Source: Cynocephalus volans (Eukaryota; Chordata; Mammalia; Dermoptera; Cynocephalidae). From it: a stretch of 64,000 nt of DNA. This document shows, one piece after another, positions 31,957-41,920 of the stretch. The position numbers and the translations under genes were made by a program. Below the pieces are notes generated by a model, which saw nothing but the letters and a program-made list of their open reading frames with translations, did not search any database and was not told the DNA's origin. The stretch spans positions 136,785,501 through 136,849,500 of the forward strand of contig NC_084461.1 of NCBI RefSeq assembly GCF_027409185.1, given 5' to 3'. The stretch's first letter is position 1, and the number at the start of each line of letters is the position of its first letter.

Positions 31957-32994
31957 AAAATGTACAATTTAACCTTTCTAGTACATTCACAGAGTTGTGC
32001 AACCATCACCACTATCTAATTCCAGAATATTTTTCCCCCAAAAAAGAAACCCTGTACAGTCACTTTCTACTCCAACCCTTCCTATTCTTTCAGCCCCTGG
32101 CAACCACTAAGCTATTTTCTATCTCTATGGATTTGCCTTTTCTGGACATTTTACATAAATGGGAACATCCATATGTGGTCTTTTGTGACTGACTGCATTC
32201 ATTTAGCATAATATTTTCAGGGTTCATCCATGTTGCAATATGTACCCGTATTTCACTCCTTTTTATTGTCAGCTAATATTCTATTGTCTAAACATACCAC
32301 ATATTATCTATCCATTCATCAGTTGAGGGACATTTGGGTTGTTTCCACCTTTTGGCTATTATGAATAATGCTGCTATTAACGTTTACGTAAACATGTTCT
32401 CTTGGGTAGATACCTAAGAGTGGAATTGCTGACTATTACAGTAACTATGTTTAAAATTTTGAGTAGCTACTAGACTGTTTTCCAAAGTGGCTTCCTCATT
32501 TTGATTTGCATTTCCCTGATGATTAGTGATGTTGAATATCTTTTCATGGGCTTATTGGCCATTTGTTTACCCTCTTTAGAGAAATGTCTATTCAAACCCT
32601 TTGCGCACTTTTTGATTAGGTTGTCTCTTTATTATTGAGTTGTAAGAGTACTTTATATATTCTGAATGCAAGTCCCTTATCAGATAAATGATTTGCAAAC
32701 ATTTTCTCCCATTCTGTGGGTTGTCTTTTCTCTAACTTGATGTATGTACATTTCTTATCACACTATTGGTACTTCCATTTTTTCATTCACACGATTTTAT
32801 AAAATAATGACAAGATGCAATAAAATAATCAAGTACTTTCCATGTCATTGTTGTGCAGATGAATCTGGAGACTGCCTACAGGGAAACTGAACAATGGGCT
32901 GATAAGCAGTACCACCCTGCCATCTTGCAACATGATGTCTCCTCTAACATGCAGAAATCTGAACTCAACGTTCAAAGGAAGTTCACGGGTATCA

Positions 32995-33255
32995 GCACAC
33001 AATGTATAAAATAATAATTGCCACTTACTGAGCACTTACTATGTGCAACACTCTGTGCTAAGTGTGTTACATTATCACATTTGATCCTGCCAACAGCCCT
33101 ATTAGAAGTGCTGCTATCATCCCATTTTACAGATGCAGAAAACTGAGGCTTGTGGAGTTTAAGTAAGTTGTCAGTGGTCCTACAGGTAGTAAGTGGCAGA
33201 ACTGGGATTCAGACCAAGCGCTTCTGAGTCCAGAGCCCTTGCTCTTATCCATGAG
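32995..33255 (-). repeat. MIR SINE
   Basis: Complement of MIR: TGAGCACTTACTATGTGCAA, ATTTTACAGATGCAGAAAAC, AAGTGGCAGAACTGGGATTC. Confidence 0.85.
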
Positions 33256-33749
33256 GACAGAAGCTATGATGTCTGTCAAGTGCCAGACTGCAGACTAGCA
33301 CCAAAGCTGGAGGAAACTTTCACAGGTCCTCAGTGGAATGAGGAAAATATGGACAATGTTATGGGTTTTTCATAAAGCTAAATTTACTCCCTTTAAATAT
33401 CCGTCCTTTATTCTGAGATTCTTCGTACTTTTTTGGTATTCCATATTCCTGTTAATAACAATACTAGGAGATGGTTTTTTTCTTATTATCATTATTATAA
33501 AAGAAATATAGGCACATAGTGGAAAATCCCAATAAGAAAAAGGCATATAAAATTTTAAAATTTCCTGTTTTCTTCCTTGATCCATAGTCCCTACTCCAGG
33601 GGTAACCACAATTGCTACTTTCTTGTATATCCTTAATGTATGTGTGTGAGTGTGTGTAAACATTTAAGAAACACAGATGGAATTACACATTATATATTGT
33701 TTTGTATCTTACCTTTTTTACTTAATAAATATCTTGGTATAGTTGGGTA
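33256..33749. other. Intergenic DNA, nothing recognised
   Basis: AT-rich sequence with a short GT run near 33640. No feature supported. Confidence 0.45.
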
Positions 33750-34330
33750 TATTTAAATTAATTGATTGAAAAAATGTTTACTGAGCTCCTACTCTGTTAG
33801 CCACCAGAATTGGAGAATTAGTGCTCCACGCACTGGAACTACAGCAACAAGACAGACAAAGTTTCTGCTTTCACGAACCTTATTTTCTAATAGGAGCAAC
33901 AGTCACAGAACAATAAGACAACAAACAGAATAACTGCATATTGTGATGAACACTAATAAGAAAAGACATTGGATAGCAAATAGTGGCAGGTGGAGGTGGG
34001 CAAGACCAACTCCTTTTAATCAGAGAAGGCTCTCTGGGGAGGTGACATTTAAATTAAGACTTGAAGAATGGAGCCAGCTGTGGAAAGAGCAGACAGAACA
34101 GCATTCCAGGCAAAGGGAACTGCAAATGTAAAGACTCTGAGGTAGGAAGGAGCTTGGTGCATTTGAGGAACTTAAGAATCGCAGAGCTGCATGGTGAACA
34201 GGACAAAGAGATGGCAGGAGCATGGTCAGAACACAATGGGAAGCTAGGGAGGGGCTTTCGGAGGGTGGAGCATGGTCTGGTTTGTGTAGATGCTTGCTGG
34301 GTAGAGTAGCTTAGGGACCAGCTCGGGGGT
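33750..34330. repeat. L2 LINE 3' end
   Basis: AAATGTTTACTGAGCTCCTA, GAGAAGGCTCTCTGGGGAGG, TGACATTTAAATTAAGACTT and ACAGCATTCCAGGCAAAGGG follow the L2 3' order; fairly well preserved. Confidence 0.75.
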
Positions 34331-35743
34331 CCTAGGCACTTCAGGAAAAACGATGATAGTCTCACCATGGGAAATGAAGCAAAAGGGACAGATTCCAAAT
34401 ATCTAATGGAGGTAAAGAAAGTGGCCTTGAAGATGGGTCAGTTCAGAGTGTGGTGAGAGGAAAGGAAAATCAAGGGTGGTACAAGTGGCACAGTTTATGG
34501 AGCACGGATTCAGGTGTCAGAGAAGGTTTCAACTGGAATATCTTGGTCTGTGATGCCTCTGAAGCATCCCAAGCAACAAGCTGAGTGTTGCTGCCCGGAG
34601 TTCAAAGGAGAGGTCTCAGCTATAAACTATAAGGTTGGGAGTTATTGACCGGCCTATTTTAAATATCTGAGGGTAGGTCTGGGTATGAGAAGGATTGTTA
34701 TAGTTACTGACTCAAGTTGACCACTTGAAAACCTATCTTTTTTTTAAAGGCTTCAAGTTCCACTCACAAATCTTGTTATTCCCCTTTAAATCTAATAATT
34801 TTTCACATAAAGATAAGAACAATCACTTTCACTTGTTCTTTGATTACTGTTGAATTAATTTTAAGTTTAGTGGATTCAATCTTCCTTAAACATTTAATAA
34901 ACTTACCACCTTAATTAATCAAATTTCCTTAGACATTTTAAACTACAATTATAAATTTAATATGCCTGATTTTCTCAAACTTTAAACGCCCAATAGGGTA
35001 GACTTACAAGTCTAAAAAGCAAAATCTTTCTAAGCACTTAAGCAACTGTTGTAAATTAATTACCTAAACTTATAAATAGTAGTAACTCAGATTCTCTTGG
35101 CCATTCAAGAAACTTAAATCCTACACAAAGCAGAACAAGGATCACAGAAGCTTCTATGCCATATTCATTTCTTCATTATTTGAATGTTTCTTTATATTTC
35201 CATTCTGGAGTTACAACTTTACTCCTGCAACAAAAAGATCAGAATTTTTTTGCAAATATTGCTAAAGGCAACCAATCTATTTCACTTTCAGATATATCAT
35301 TCTGCCCACAGGTTTTCAGATATTTATTGACAGGAGACATTAGCATATGATGGTTGTGAGGACAAATGATATCATCTAGGGAGAGGGTACGGAGAAAAGA
35401 GAAGTGTGTTCAGGAGCAATCCCGAAGGCCAATACCTAGACTGGAGGTAGAACAGGTGGAGCTAGCAGGGAACTGCCTTAACTCTGCCAAATAAAAGGTG
35501 TGTAACCCCTTACTGGTCTCAATTTTAAAGAGGGGGGCAGAGATTTTATAGATAATCCCAGCAAATGCTGCCTCCATATACCTCTCCAGTCCTAACAGCC
35601 ATTAATCACTATGTGTGCTTGGATTGGTTCAACCTTGCTGATCTCAGATCCCACAGGCTTAAATAAGGGATTAGATTCCCAAGACACTTTCTAACATCCA
35701 AGAAGTCCAAGTCAGGGAGCATCATAAGCAAAAGAGTGAATAT
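34331..35743. other. Intergenic DNA, nothing recognised
   Basis: No exon, RNA gene or clear repeat is seen. The stretch from 34740 to 35350 is very AT-rich and may be decayed LINE, but I cannot show it. Confidence 0.4.
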
Positions 35744-35763
35744 AAGAAAATACATGTGTTTGG

Positions 35764-35907
35764 GGCTGAGCCCGTGGTGCACTCGGGAGAGTGCGGCGCT
35801 GGGAGCGTCGCCGCTCCCGCCGCAGGTTCGGATCCTATATAGGAATGGCCGGTGCACTCACTGGCTGAGTGCCAGTCACAAAAACGACAAAAAAAGAAAG
35901 AAAAAAA
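35764..35907 (+). mobile_element. CYN-like SINE, sense
   Basis: GCCCGTGGTGCACTCGGGAG, AGGTTCGGATCCTATATAGG, ATGGCCGGTGCACTCACTGG and an A-rich tail. A perfect 20-bp target duplication beginning AAGAAAATACATG lies at 35744-35763 and 35908-35927. Confidence 0.92.
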
Positions 35908-36049
35908 AAGAAAATACATGTGTTTGGAAGAAAGTGAGGAGGCCAGTTAGACTAGAGGACATAATTGTTTTCAATGAATTTTTATTACACCCTATAACCT
36001 TTAAAGCAGGATGTCTTAAACTTTACTGTGCATTAAGAATCATCTGACT

Positions 36050-36215
36050 CACTCTTTAGTAGTTGTGTGGCTTCAAGAATGTCACTTAATCTCCCTGTGC
36101 CTCCTTTCTTTATTTAGAAATGGGGGCTAATCATACCTCCCTGATAGGGTAGTCATAAGGGTTAAGTGAGAGGATATAAGTAAAACACTTGGGACAAGGC
36201 CTGGCATCTTTATTA
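36050..36215 (+). repeat. MIR SINE
   Basis: TGTGTGGCTTCAAGAATGTC, AATCTCCCTGTGCCTC and GGGTAGTCATAAGGGTTAAG follow the MIR core in sense. Confidence 0.75.
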
Positions 36216-36329
36216 TGACCTGGTCATCTTTATTATGGATAGGGTTCTGGAGAGAAGACAGAAGACATGAAGTTTAAATTACCAACCTATAAAGTGGAAG
36301 TTGAGAAGAAGCTACAGTAGTACCTCAGT

Positions 36330-36835
36330 TTTTCTTGTTTGTTCAGCATCTGATCCCCATTTTTCTCATAACAGTACCTGGATTTTCTTGGAGAATCACC
36401 AGCACCTTCTATTCCTAGTTCATGTGGTTTGGGTAGACAGATTTAAGTAACCCTGCCTTCCATGTCCGTGGGTGAGAGTGACCCAGGCCTGGCCAGTCAA
36501 CAAACTTCATTCCCCCTGACCATTCATGATTGGTTCATAATGAGGACCATGACCCGAATTGGTCCACTGAAATTCAATCTTGGAACTTCCACTAAAGCTG
36601 TGAGCTTGGAGCTGAGTTGCTGGCTGCTATCTTGCCAGCAGGAGGGCAAGGAGAATAAAGCTCCCATTACCAGAGGTTTATGCAGCAATGGAGGGAAGAA
36701 CAGAGATATGGAGAGCATGGAGCCGAGTATTAAAGATATTTTCCAGCCCTGGAATCTAGACATACAGAAGCAATTCCAACCTAGGACTTTTCAGTTATAT
36801 GAGCCAATAAAAAATATTGCCTTAAAAAAAAAAAA
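36330..36835 (+). repeat. Ancient interspersed LTR-like repeat, copy 3 (opposite orientation)
   Basis: The end GGACTTTTCAGTTATATGAG then CCAATAAA (36804-36811) is the reverse complement of the block shared by 1990-2590 and 5067-5440. The preserved AATAAA supports an LTR-type origin. The 131-codon open frame 36462-36857 lies in it and is not a gene. Confidence 0.6.
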
Positions 36836-37187
36836 AGAATTATCTGAGATGATTTAACTTAAATGTAGGTTAAATTAATGTGTTTTAAAATGTAGATTTC
36901 TGAGCCCCATATTCTTCCCACCAAGATTTTATCAGCTGGTCTGAGATGAGTCCTGGAAATTAGTAATTTTTTTTCTTAATTTCCCTAGGTGATTGTGACG
37001 TAAAGCGATATTTGACCACGGGAACCTGGAAATCTTTCCTCTGAAGACTTGGGTGATGTACACTCTTCTGGAGACAGTAGCAGTTCCTACAATGCAAGCT
37101 GCAGAGAACATTGTTAAGATTCAGAACCCTGACAAGTGGCAAATGCGGAGGCTGCAGCGGCCCCTGGTCAGAACTGCGATCTCTGTG

Positions 37188-37603
37188 GCCTGTAGTAGTC
37201 AGGGCTCTCCAGAGAAACAGAACCCATAGTAACAAATATGCACCCCTAGAATTTAGGGGATAGGGACATTCTAAAAAGACGTATGGCAGAGATGGCTGGT
37301 TGTGTCCCAAATACACATTCCACCCTTCTACCCAAGTAATAGAACCTCCATTTGTACCTGAGCACACAGCCACCAGGAATAAATACTACATTTCTCAGCT
37401 CCGCTTGTCGTTAGGTAAGGCCAAATTCTGGTGAAAGAGATATAAGGCGGAGGTTCACCTACAACTTCTGGAAAGTGTCTTTAAAGAGCAGAGGTGAGAC
37501 CTCCCTCCCCCTTCCTCCTTCCTTTGGGCTACAATGCCCAAAATAGATTCAGTCCCAGTAGCAATCTTGGTCGTGAGGTAACCTTTGGAATGGAAGCCAT
37601 ATG
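37188..37603. repeat. Unresolved interspersed repeat remnants
   Basis: TAGTCAGGGCTCTCCAGAGA and AACAGAACCCATAGTAAC resemble a common mammalian repeat end. The following 300 bp look repetitive (GGCTACAATGCC), but I cannot name the family. Confidence 0.35.
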
Positions 37604-38030
37604 TGTAAGTCCATTTCTGTTGCTTATAACAAAATACCTGGAATTGGGTAATTTATAAAGAAAATGAAATTTATTGCTTACAAGTTCAGAGCCTGGGAAG
37701 TCCAAAGTCCAGGGAACACATCTGGTGAGGGTCTTCTTTGGTGGTGGCTTTACAGCAACACAGGGGTCTCACATGGCATAAAATGGTGGAGCAGAGAGAG
37801 AGACTCTCACATGCTCTTCTTTTAAAGCCCTCAGAACCACACCCATGAACTAAATAAGACATGGTCCTACAATCTAATCACCTCCTCAAGGCCCCACCTT
37901 TCAATTATAATAGGATTTCCCATGCTCTTAATACTTTCACAGTGGGGCCCAAGTTCCTAATACCCAGAAGTTTGGGGGATACAATTCAAGCTTCAGTGAG
38001 TTTGGGGGGGGGGACATTCAATCCACAGCA
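37604..38030 (-). mobile_element. Solo MaLR LTR
   Basis: The plus strand begins TGTAAGTCCATTTCTGTTGC and ends ATCCACAGCA, with ACCTGGAATTGGGTAATTTA, TCTCACATGGCATAAAATGG and CACCTCCTCAAGGCCCCACC inside: the complement of an MST/MLT-like LTR. I could not confirm a target duplication. Confidence 0.8.
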
Positions 38031-38174
38031 CCACACATGGCAGAGCAAAGAGCAACTTTGGTCCCTGACTCTGAGGAAAACTATCTGATCACCTCTAGAA
38101 TTCTTGAAGATGAGAAAAAACGTAAACTTATTTTGGCCTTTTCTGTTACTTGCCAAACCTAATTGTAACTAATT

Positions 38175-38440
38175 TAGCCAATAATAATAACTAGTGCTTA
38201 TTGAGCACCTAATATGTGCCAGATACTGTTATAAGTGGTTTATATCTATTAACTCAAATAATGTTCACAACAATCCTGAGATTACTATCTTCCCCATTTT
38301 ACAGATGAGGAAACTGAGGTATAGTAAAGCTATGTAATTTTCCCAAGTCCCCAGGCTAGTAAGTGGCAGAGCCAGGATTCCAGCACAGTCTGACTAGATC
38401 TAGAGTCAGTGCTCTCAATCATTATGCTGTACTGCCTCTT
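38175..38440 (-). repeat. MIR SINE, nearly full length
   Basis: Complement of MIR: GCTTATTGAGCACCTAATAT, CCATTTTACAGATGAGGAAA, AGTAAGTGGCAGAGCCAGG and ATTATGCTGTACTGCCTC. Confidence 0.88.
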
Positions 38441-40750
38441 GATTCCACAGGTCAAGTCATCCGTCATCCATCTATTCAACAAATATTAATCAAGTGCTTT
38501 GACACTGAAAACTTTATGATGAACCATATAGATAGATCCCTGTCCTCCCAGAGCTTCCAGTCTCAGAGCAAGCAGCAAATTTACAAGTACCTCACTGAAT
38601 CCAGGGACAAGCCCAACCACCAGACCATGGGGAGCACAGGAGGCAGGACCCACCACTATTGCCTGTTCTCTAACCACCCCCAGCATCCACCTCTCAGTTC
38701 CAACAGACACATTCACTGGAGAGAAACTGACCAGTGCAGTTTGAGCCATAGGTCTAACCCCACATCTGTCCTCTATAATCAGGTGATGCTCATGAACCAA
38801 AGAGACTCAGTCACTAGGATCCAGCCCTAAGTGTCCACCTGTTCCCAAAGGGCAATCATTGGAAATCTCTCCCAGAGCCGTCTGCCACATCCCCCAAAAG
38901 GGGGAAAGAGGAGAGCAGAAGGAAGGAAGAGCTTTTCTAGGACTGTGACCACTTGGCAGAGGTGTCCAACTTGGATTTTTAAAGGCTTGGAGGGAGATAC
39001 CTTCTAAAGTGGGGCTTGATTGGATGGAAGGAGTGATTTGGGGGTGGACGGAGCAGGGTAGCCAGGAGTGGGAAAGAGAGAGAGTCAGGGAGCCTGGTCA
39101 AGAGAAAAACCATGAAAACCATGTCTTTGACCACAATTCCTCTTTGGAACTCTGATAAGGTAATAATCCTAAATAAAGAAAAAAGAAAATGATTAGGAAA
39201 AATGTAAAGGTAGAACAAAAGGAGAAAAAATATCAACCATATTCCTCTACCCAGGAATAATCACTATTAGTATTTTGGTGTATTTCTTATACACAAATAG
39301 TTTTCTTTAAAAAAAAAAAAAATCATATACCATATGCAATTTTATCTCCTACACTTTTTACTTAATACAAAAAAAAAAAAGAAAGCATTTCTCCAATTCC
39401 TCATCAACTCTTCAACAAAGAGAAAATGTTTACATTGGTGTTGAAACTACCTTGACTGCACAATATCTCATTTTGAAGATGTTAGGTAGTTTACTTAACC
39501 ACTTCCCTTTCAAAACTTTTAGGTTCTTATTTTTCCTAGTATAAAAATTTTGTCTGGTAGGCCTATTTCCTAAGACGGCTGTCCCATGTGTGAAATTACT
39601 AGGTTTGACGGTACAAATACGTTTACGGCCACTGAGGAAAATTTAAGATCATAGGACAGCTGCTTCTAAACAAGGAACAGGATACAAACCCGAAGCTCCT
39701 TCTATGCTCTGGTGTACTACCAAAATAGGAATGCTTGCTCACCTATCACCTAACACACCCTCTACCCCACACCTTTCTTCCCCTCCTTTCGGAATAACAC
39801 GCTACCCAGCCCTAAATGATTGCACGACCTTGGGCTAGTCCCATCCGACCTTTGGACCTCATTTGTCTCCTTGCTGCTCAGCTGGAGGGTGGCCTGACTA
39901 GAGGTGCTAAAGGATCCCCTACAACCCTTGGGTGAAGTGGGGGAGGGCGGCAGGCGGGGCGTGCAGGGCGCGGTCTTCCTGCAAGTAGACCCGGAGGTTT
40001 AAAGCGATAGAACTACAGTTTACAGCTCCAGGGAGGGACCAAGATACCGCCAGTCCTTCCCCATCCCGATCCCGAGATTGGCACTGGGTTCCCCATCCCC
40101 AGCCTTATCTCCTCTGCAGCTCCTCCTCTTCCCTGCGGTTCACTAAGTCCACCCTCCAAATCTTATCCGATCTCTAAATATTCCTAGTACAGGGGTCGCC
40201 CAAGCCCCTGGGGGTCTCCTTCCCTCTCCCCCATCTTTTCTTTCCGCGCCGTCCAAACCAGTCCCAATCTCACAGTCTGGGGTCTCGCCACCTCTAAGAT
40301 TCCGACTACCTTGCAAGACCCTTTCCTCTTCCCCTTCCCCCCACACCTACCCCCCTCATCGGATCCCATAACGCCTCCGCATCTCTTTTCCACGTATCAG
40401 CATGGGATGGTCCTTCTACCTTTCCGGCCATGACTGGCTTTCTGAGCTGTCTCACCCACCCTGCCTCCCATGGGCCTGCGGGTCCTCTGGCAGGACCCAG
40501 TCTGTCCCTCTTATGACAAAACCTCTATCCCCTTTAGGTCCCTCCTCATATGCCCCACCCCCAAGTCTGTCCCTCTGCGTCCCCGCCCACGTCTGCACTT
40601 CTGTCAGTCCCCGAACATGTTCCTCTGTTCCTGAAGTCTGGCCCTACGTCCAGCCAGGACCCTGCTCACCATCCTTCCCCGGGGCCAGAGAGTCTGCGGC
40701 CCTGTTCCCCTCTCTCGCCTGGGCAACTCTTTCCTTTTCCACTTTCTCTA
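38441..40750. other. Intergenic DNA upstream of SAP30L
   Basis: 38441-39950 shows no recognised feature beyond two A-runs near 39310 and 39370. From about 40060 to 40750 the plus strand becomes C/T-rich, leading into the CpG island. No upstream coding exon for SAP30L is seen. Confidence 0.5.
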
Positions 40751-40759
40751 CTTTGAACC

Positions 40760-41920
40760 CATCCCAGCAGAGTCCAGGAAGTAGCCTGGCGCCGGAGACT
40801 GGCGGCGGTGGTCCCCAATGGGGCGCGCCAGCGGCGCCAGCGGCCCCGCCCAGAGAGCAAACACTGCCAATAGGTGCGCGGGGGCGGGACTTCCGCTGTC
40901 CTGCGGAGGGCGGGGGAGCGAACTGTTGTGGTGCGGCGCGTTGGGCGGGCGGCGGCCGAGCGGTTCGGGGGCTGCCGCGGGACTCGGGGCGCAGCCGAGC
41001 GGCTGCAAGGGTGGGGCGGGCCGGACGTGTCGCGGGGCCCGGGCGGCGCGGGTTCGAGGCCGGGCCCCGCGCGGGGAGGCCGCGCCATCCCGGGGGAGCT
41101 GCCCGGTAGCGAGTTTGCCCCGCAGCCGAAAGAAGGCGGGAGCCGGCGGGGGCCTTCGAAACCCCCTGGCAACCCGGGCCCGGAGTCCCTGGGGAGCAGC
41201 TGCTTCCTGGGACGCCATCCCGGACGCCCCCGTCCTAGGGTAACGGTTCTGGGCCCCGGGCGGAAGGCGCCGCTGGGTGACCCCCAACGGGGCCCTGCGA
41301 GCTGCGGGAGCCGACCCGGGGCCTCAAGCGAGGACGACGGGGGTTTCTGGAGACGTGGGGCCAGGGGCTGAAGCAGCCGGTCCTCTCGGACGCGGGGCAG
41401 GGCAGCGCCTGATCTGGAGACGGACTCTGGGACTTTCGGGAGCGGGGGTCTCAGCGACCTGCCCCGCGGGGAGCGCGGCCGCGGAGTGGCCTACTGGGGA
41501 CCCTCCCCCTGAGGGGCCGCTCCGGGGAGGGGAGATGAACGGCTTCAGCACCGAGGAGGACAGCCGCGAAGGGCCCCCCGCCGTCCCCGCCGCCGCCCCG
41601 GGATACGGCCAGAGCTGCTGCCTCATCGAGGACGGTGAACGCTGCGTCCGGCCCGCGGGCAACGCCTCCTTCAGCAAGAGGGTCCAGAAGAGCATCTCGC
41701 AGAAGAAACTCAAGCTGGACATCGACAAGAGCGTGAGTCTGCCCCCGCCCCGTCTGGGCCCCCGCGCCCCGCCGCTCTCCGGCCGCTGCCCCGGGCACTC
41801 CCCGCTGTGGGCCTCGCCGCCCTTATCTGCAAAACTGAGGAGTTGGACTCGGGATTTCGAAGGCCGCTTCAACGCTGACACGCTCTGTGATTCTGCCCAG
41901 ATCCGGAAGGTTGGGGGCGG
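40760..41920 (+). promoter_or_regulatory. SAP30L: SAP30L CpG-island promoter and 5' UTR
   Basis: This is the only strongly GC- and CpG-rich block in the window. There is no TATA box. Two CCAAT boxes (40815-40819 and 40867-40871) are 52 bp apart with a GC box CCCCGCCC between them, and a GGGCGGGACTTCCGC cluster (GC box plus ETS-type TTCCGC) follows at about 40883-40897. This arrangement is typical of a housekeeping promoter; transcription probably starts near 40.9-41.0 kb, giving a 5' UTR of about 0.6 kb. A divergent antisense transcript is possible, as in other such islands, but nothing in the sequence proves it. Confidence 0.85.
41535..41732 (+). CDS. SAP30L: SAP30L exon 1 coding part
   Basis: [13 protein letters not shown] start, zinc ligands in [12 protein letters not shown], then a helix-forming [19 protein letters not shown]. 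Donor GTGAGT follows AGC. The frame is open upstream for about 258 nt without an ATG, an effect of GC richness. The next ATG-type starts are not conserved, so 41535 is the start. Confidence 0.96.

Larger units (their letters stand above)
31320..32765 (-). mobile_element. Antisense L1 3' part, interrupted twice
   Basis: The plus strand shows the complement of an L1 3' end: TTTTATTGATATAAAATTCA, GTGCAACCATCACCACTATC, TTTTGGCTATTATGAATAAT, AAGTCCCTTATCAGATAAAT and ATTCTGTGGGTTGTCTTTTC. It is cut at 31394-31533 by a SINE and at 31554-31956 by a younger L1. Confidence 0.85.

Noticed and set aside
36462-36857. 131-codon open frame
   Set aside because: It coincides with the LTR-like repeat copy and ends in its poly(A) region.
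40402-41109. 235-codon open frame in the CpG island
   Set aside because: GC-rich DNA keeps frames open by chance; it shares no conserved domain and overlaps the promoter and 5' UTR.
41277-41534. Possible N-terminal extension of SAP30L
   Set aside because: The frame is open because of GC richness but contains no ATG before 41535, and the family starts at MNGFSTEED.
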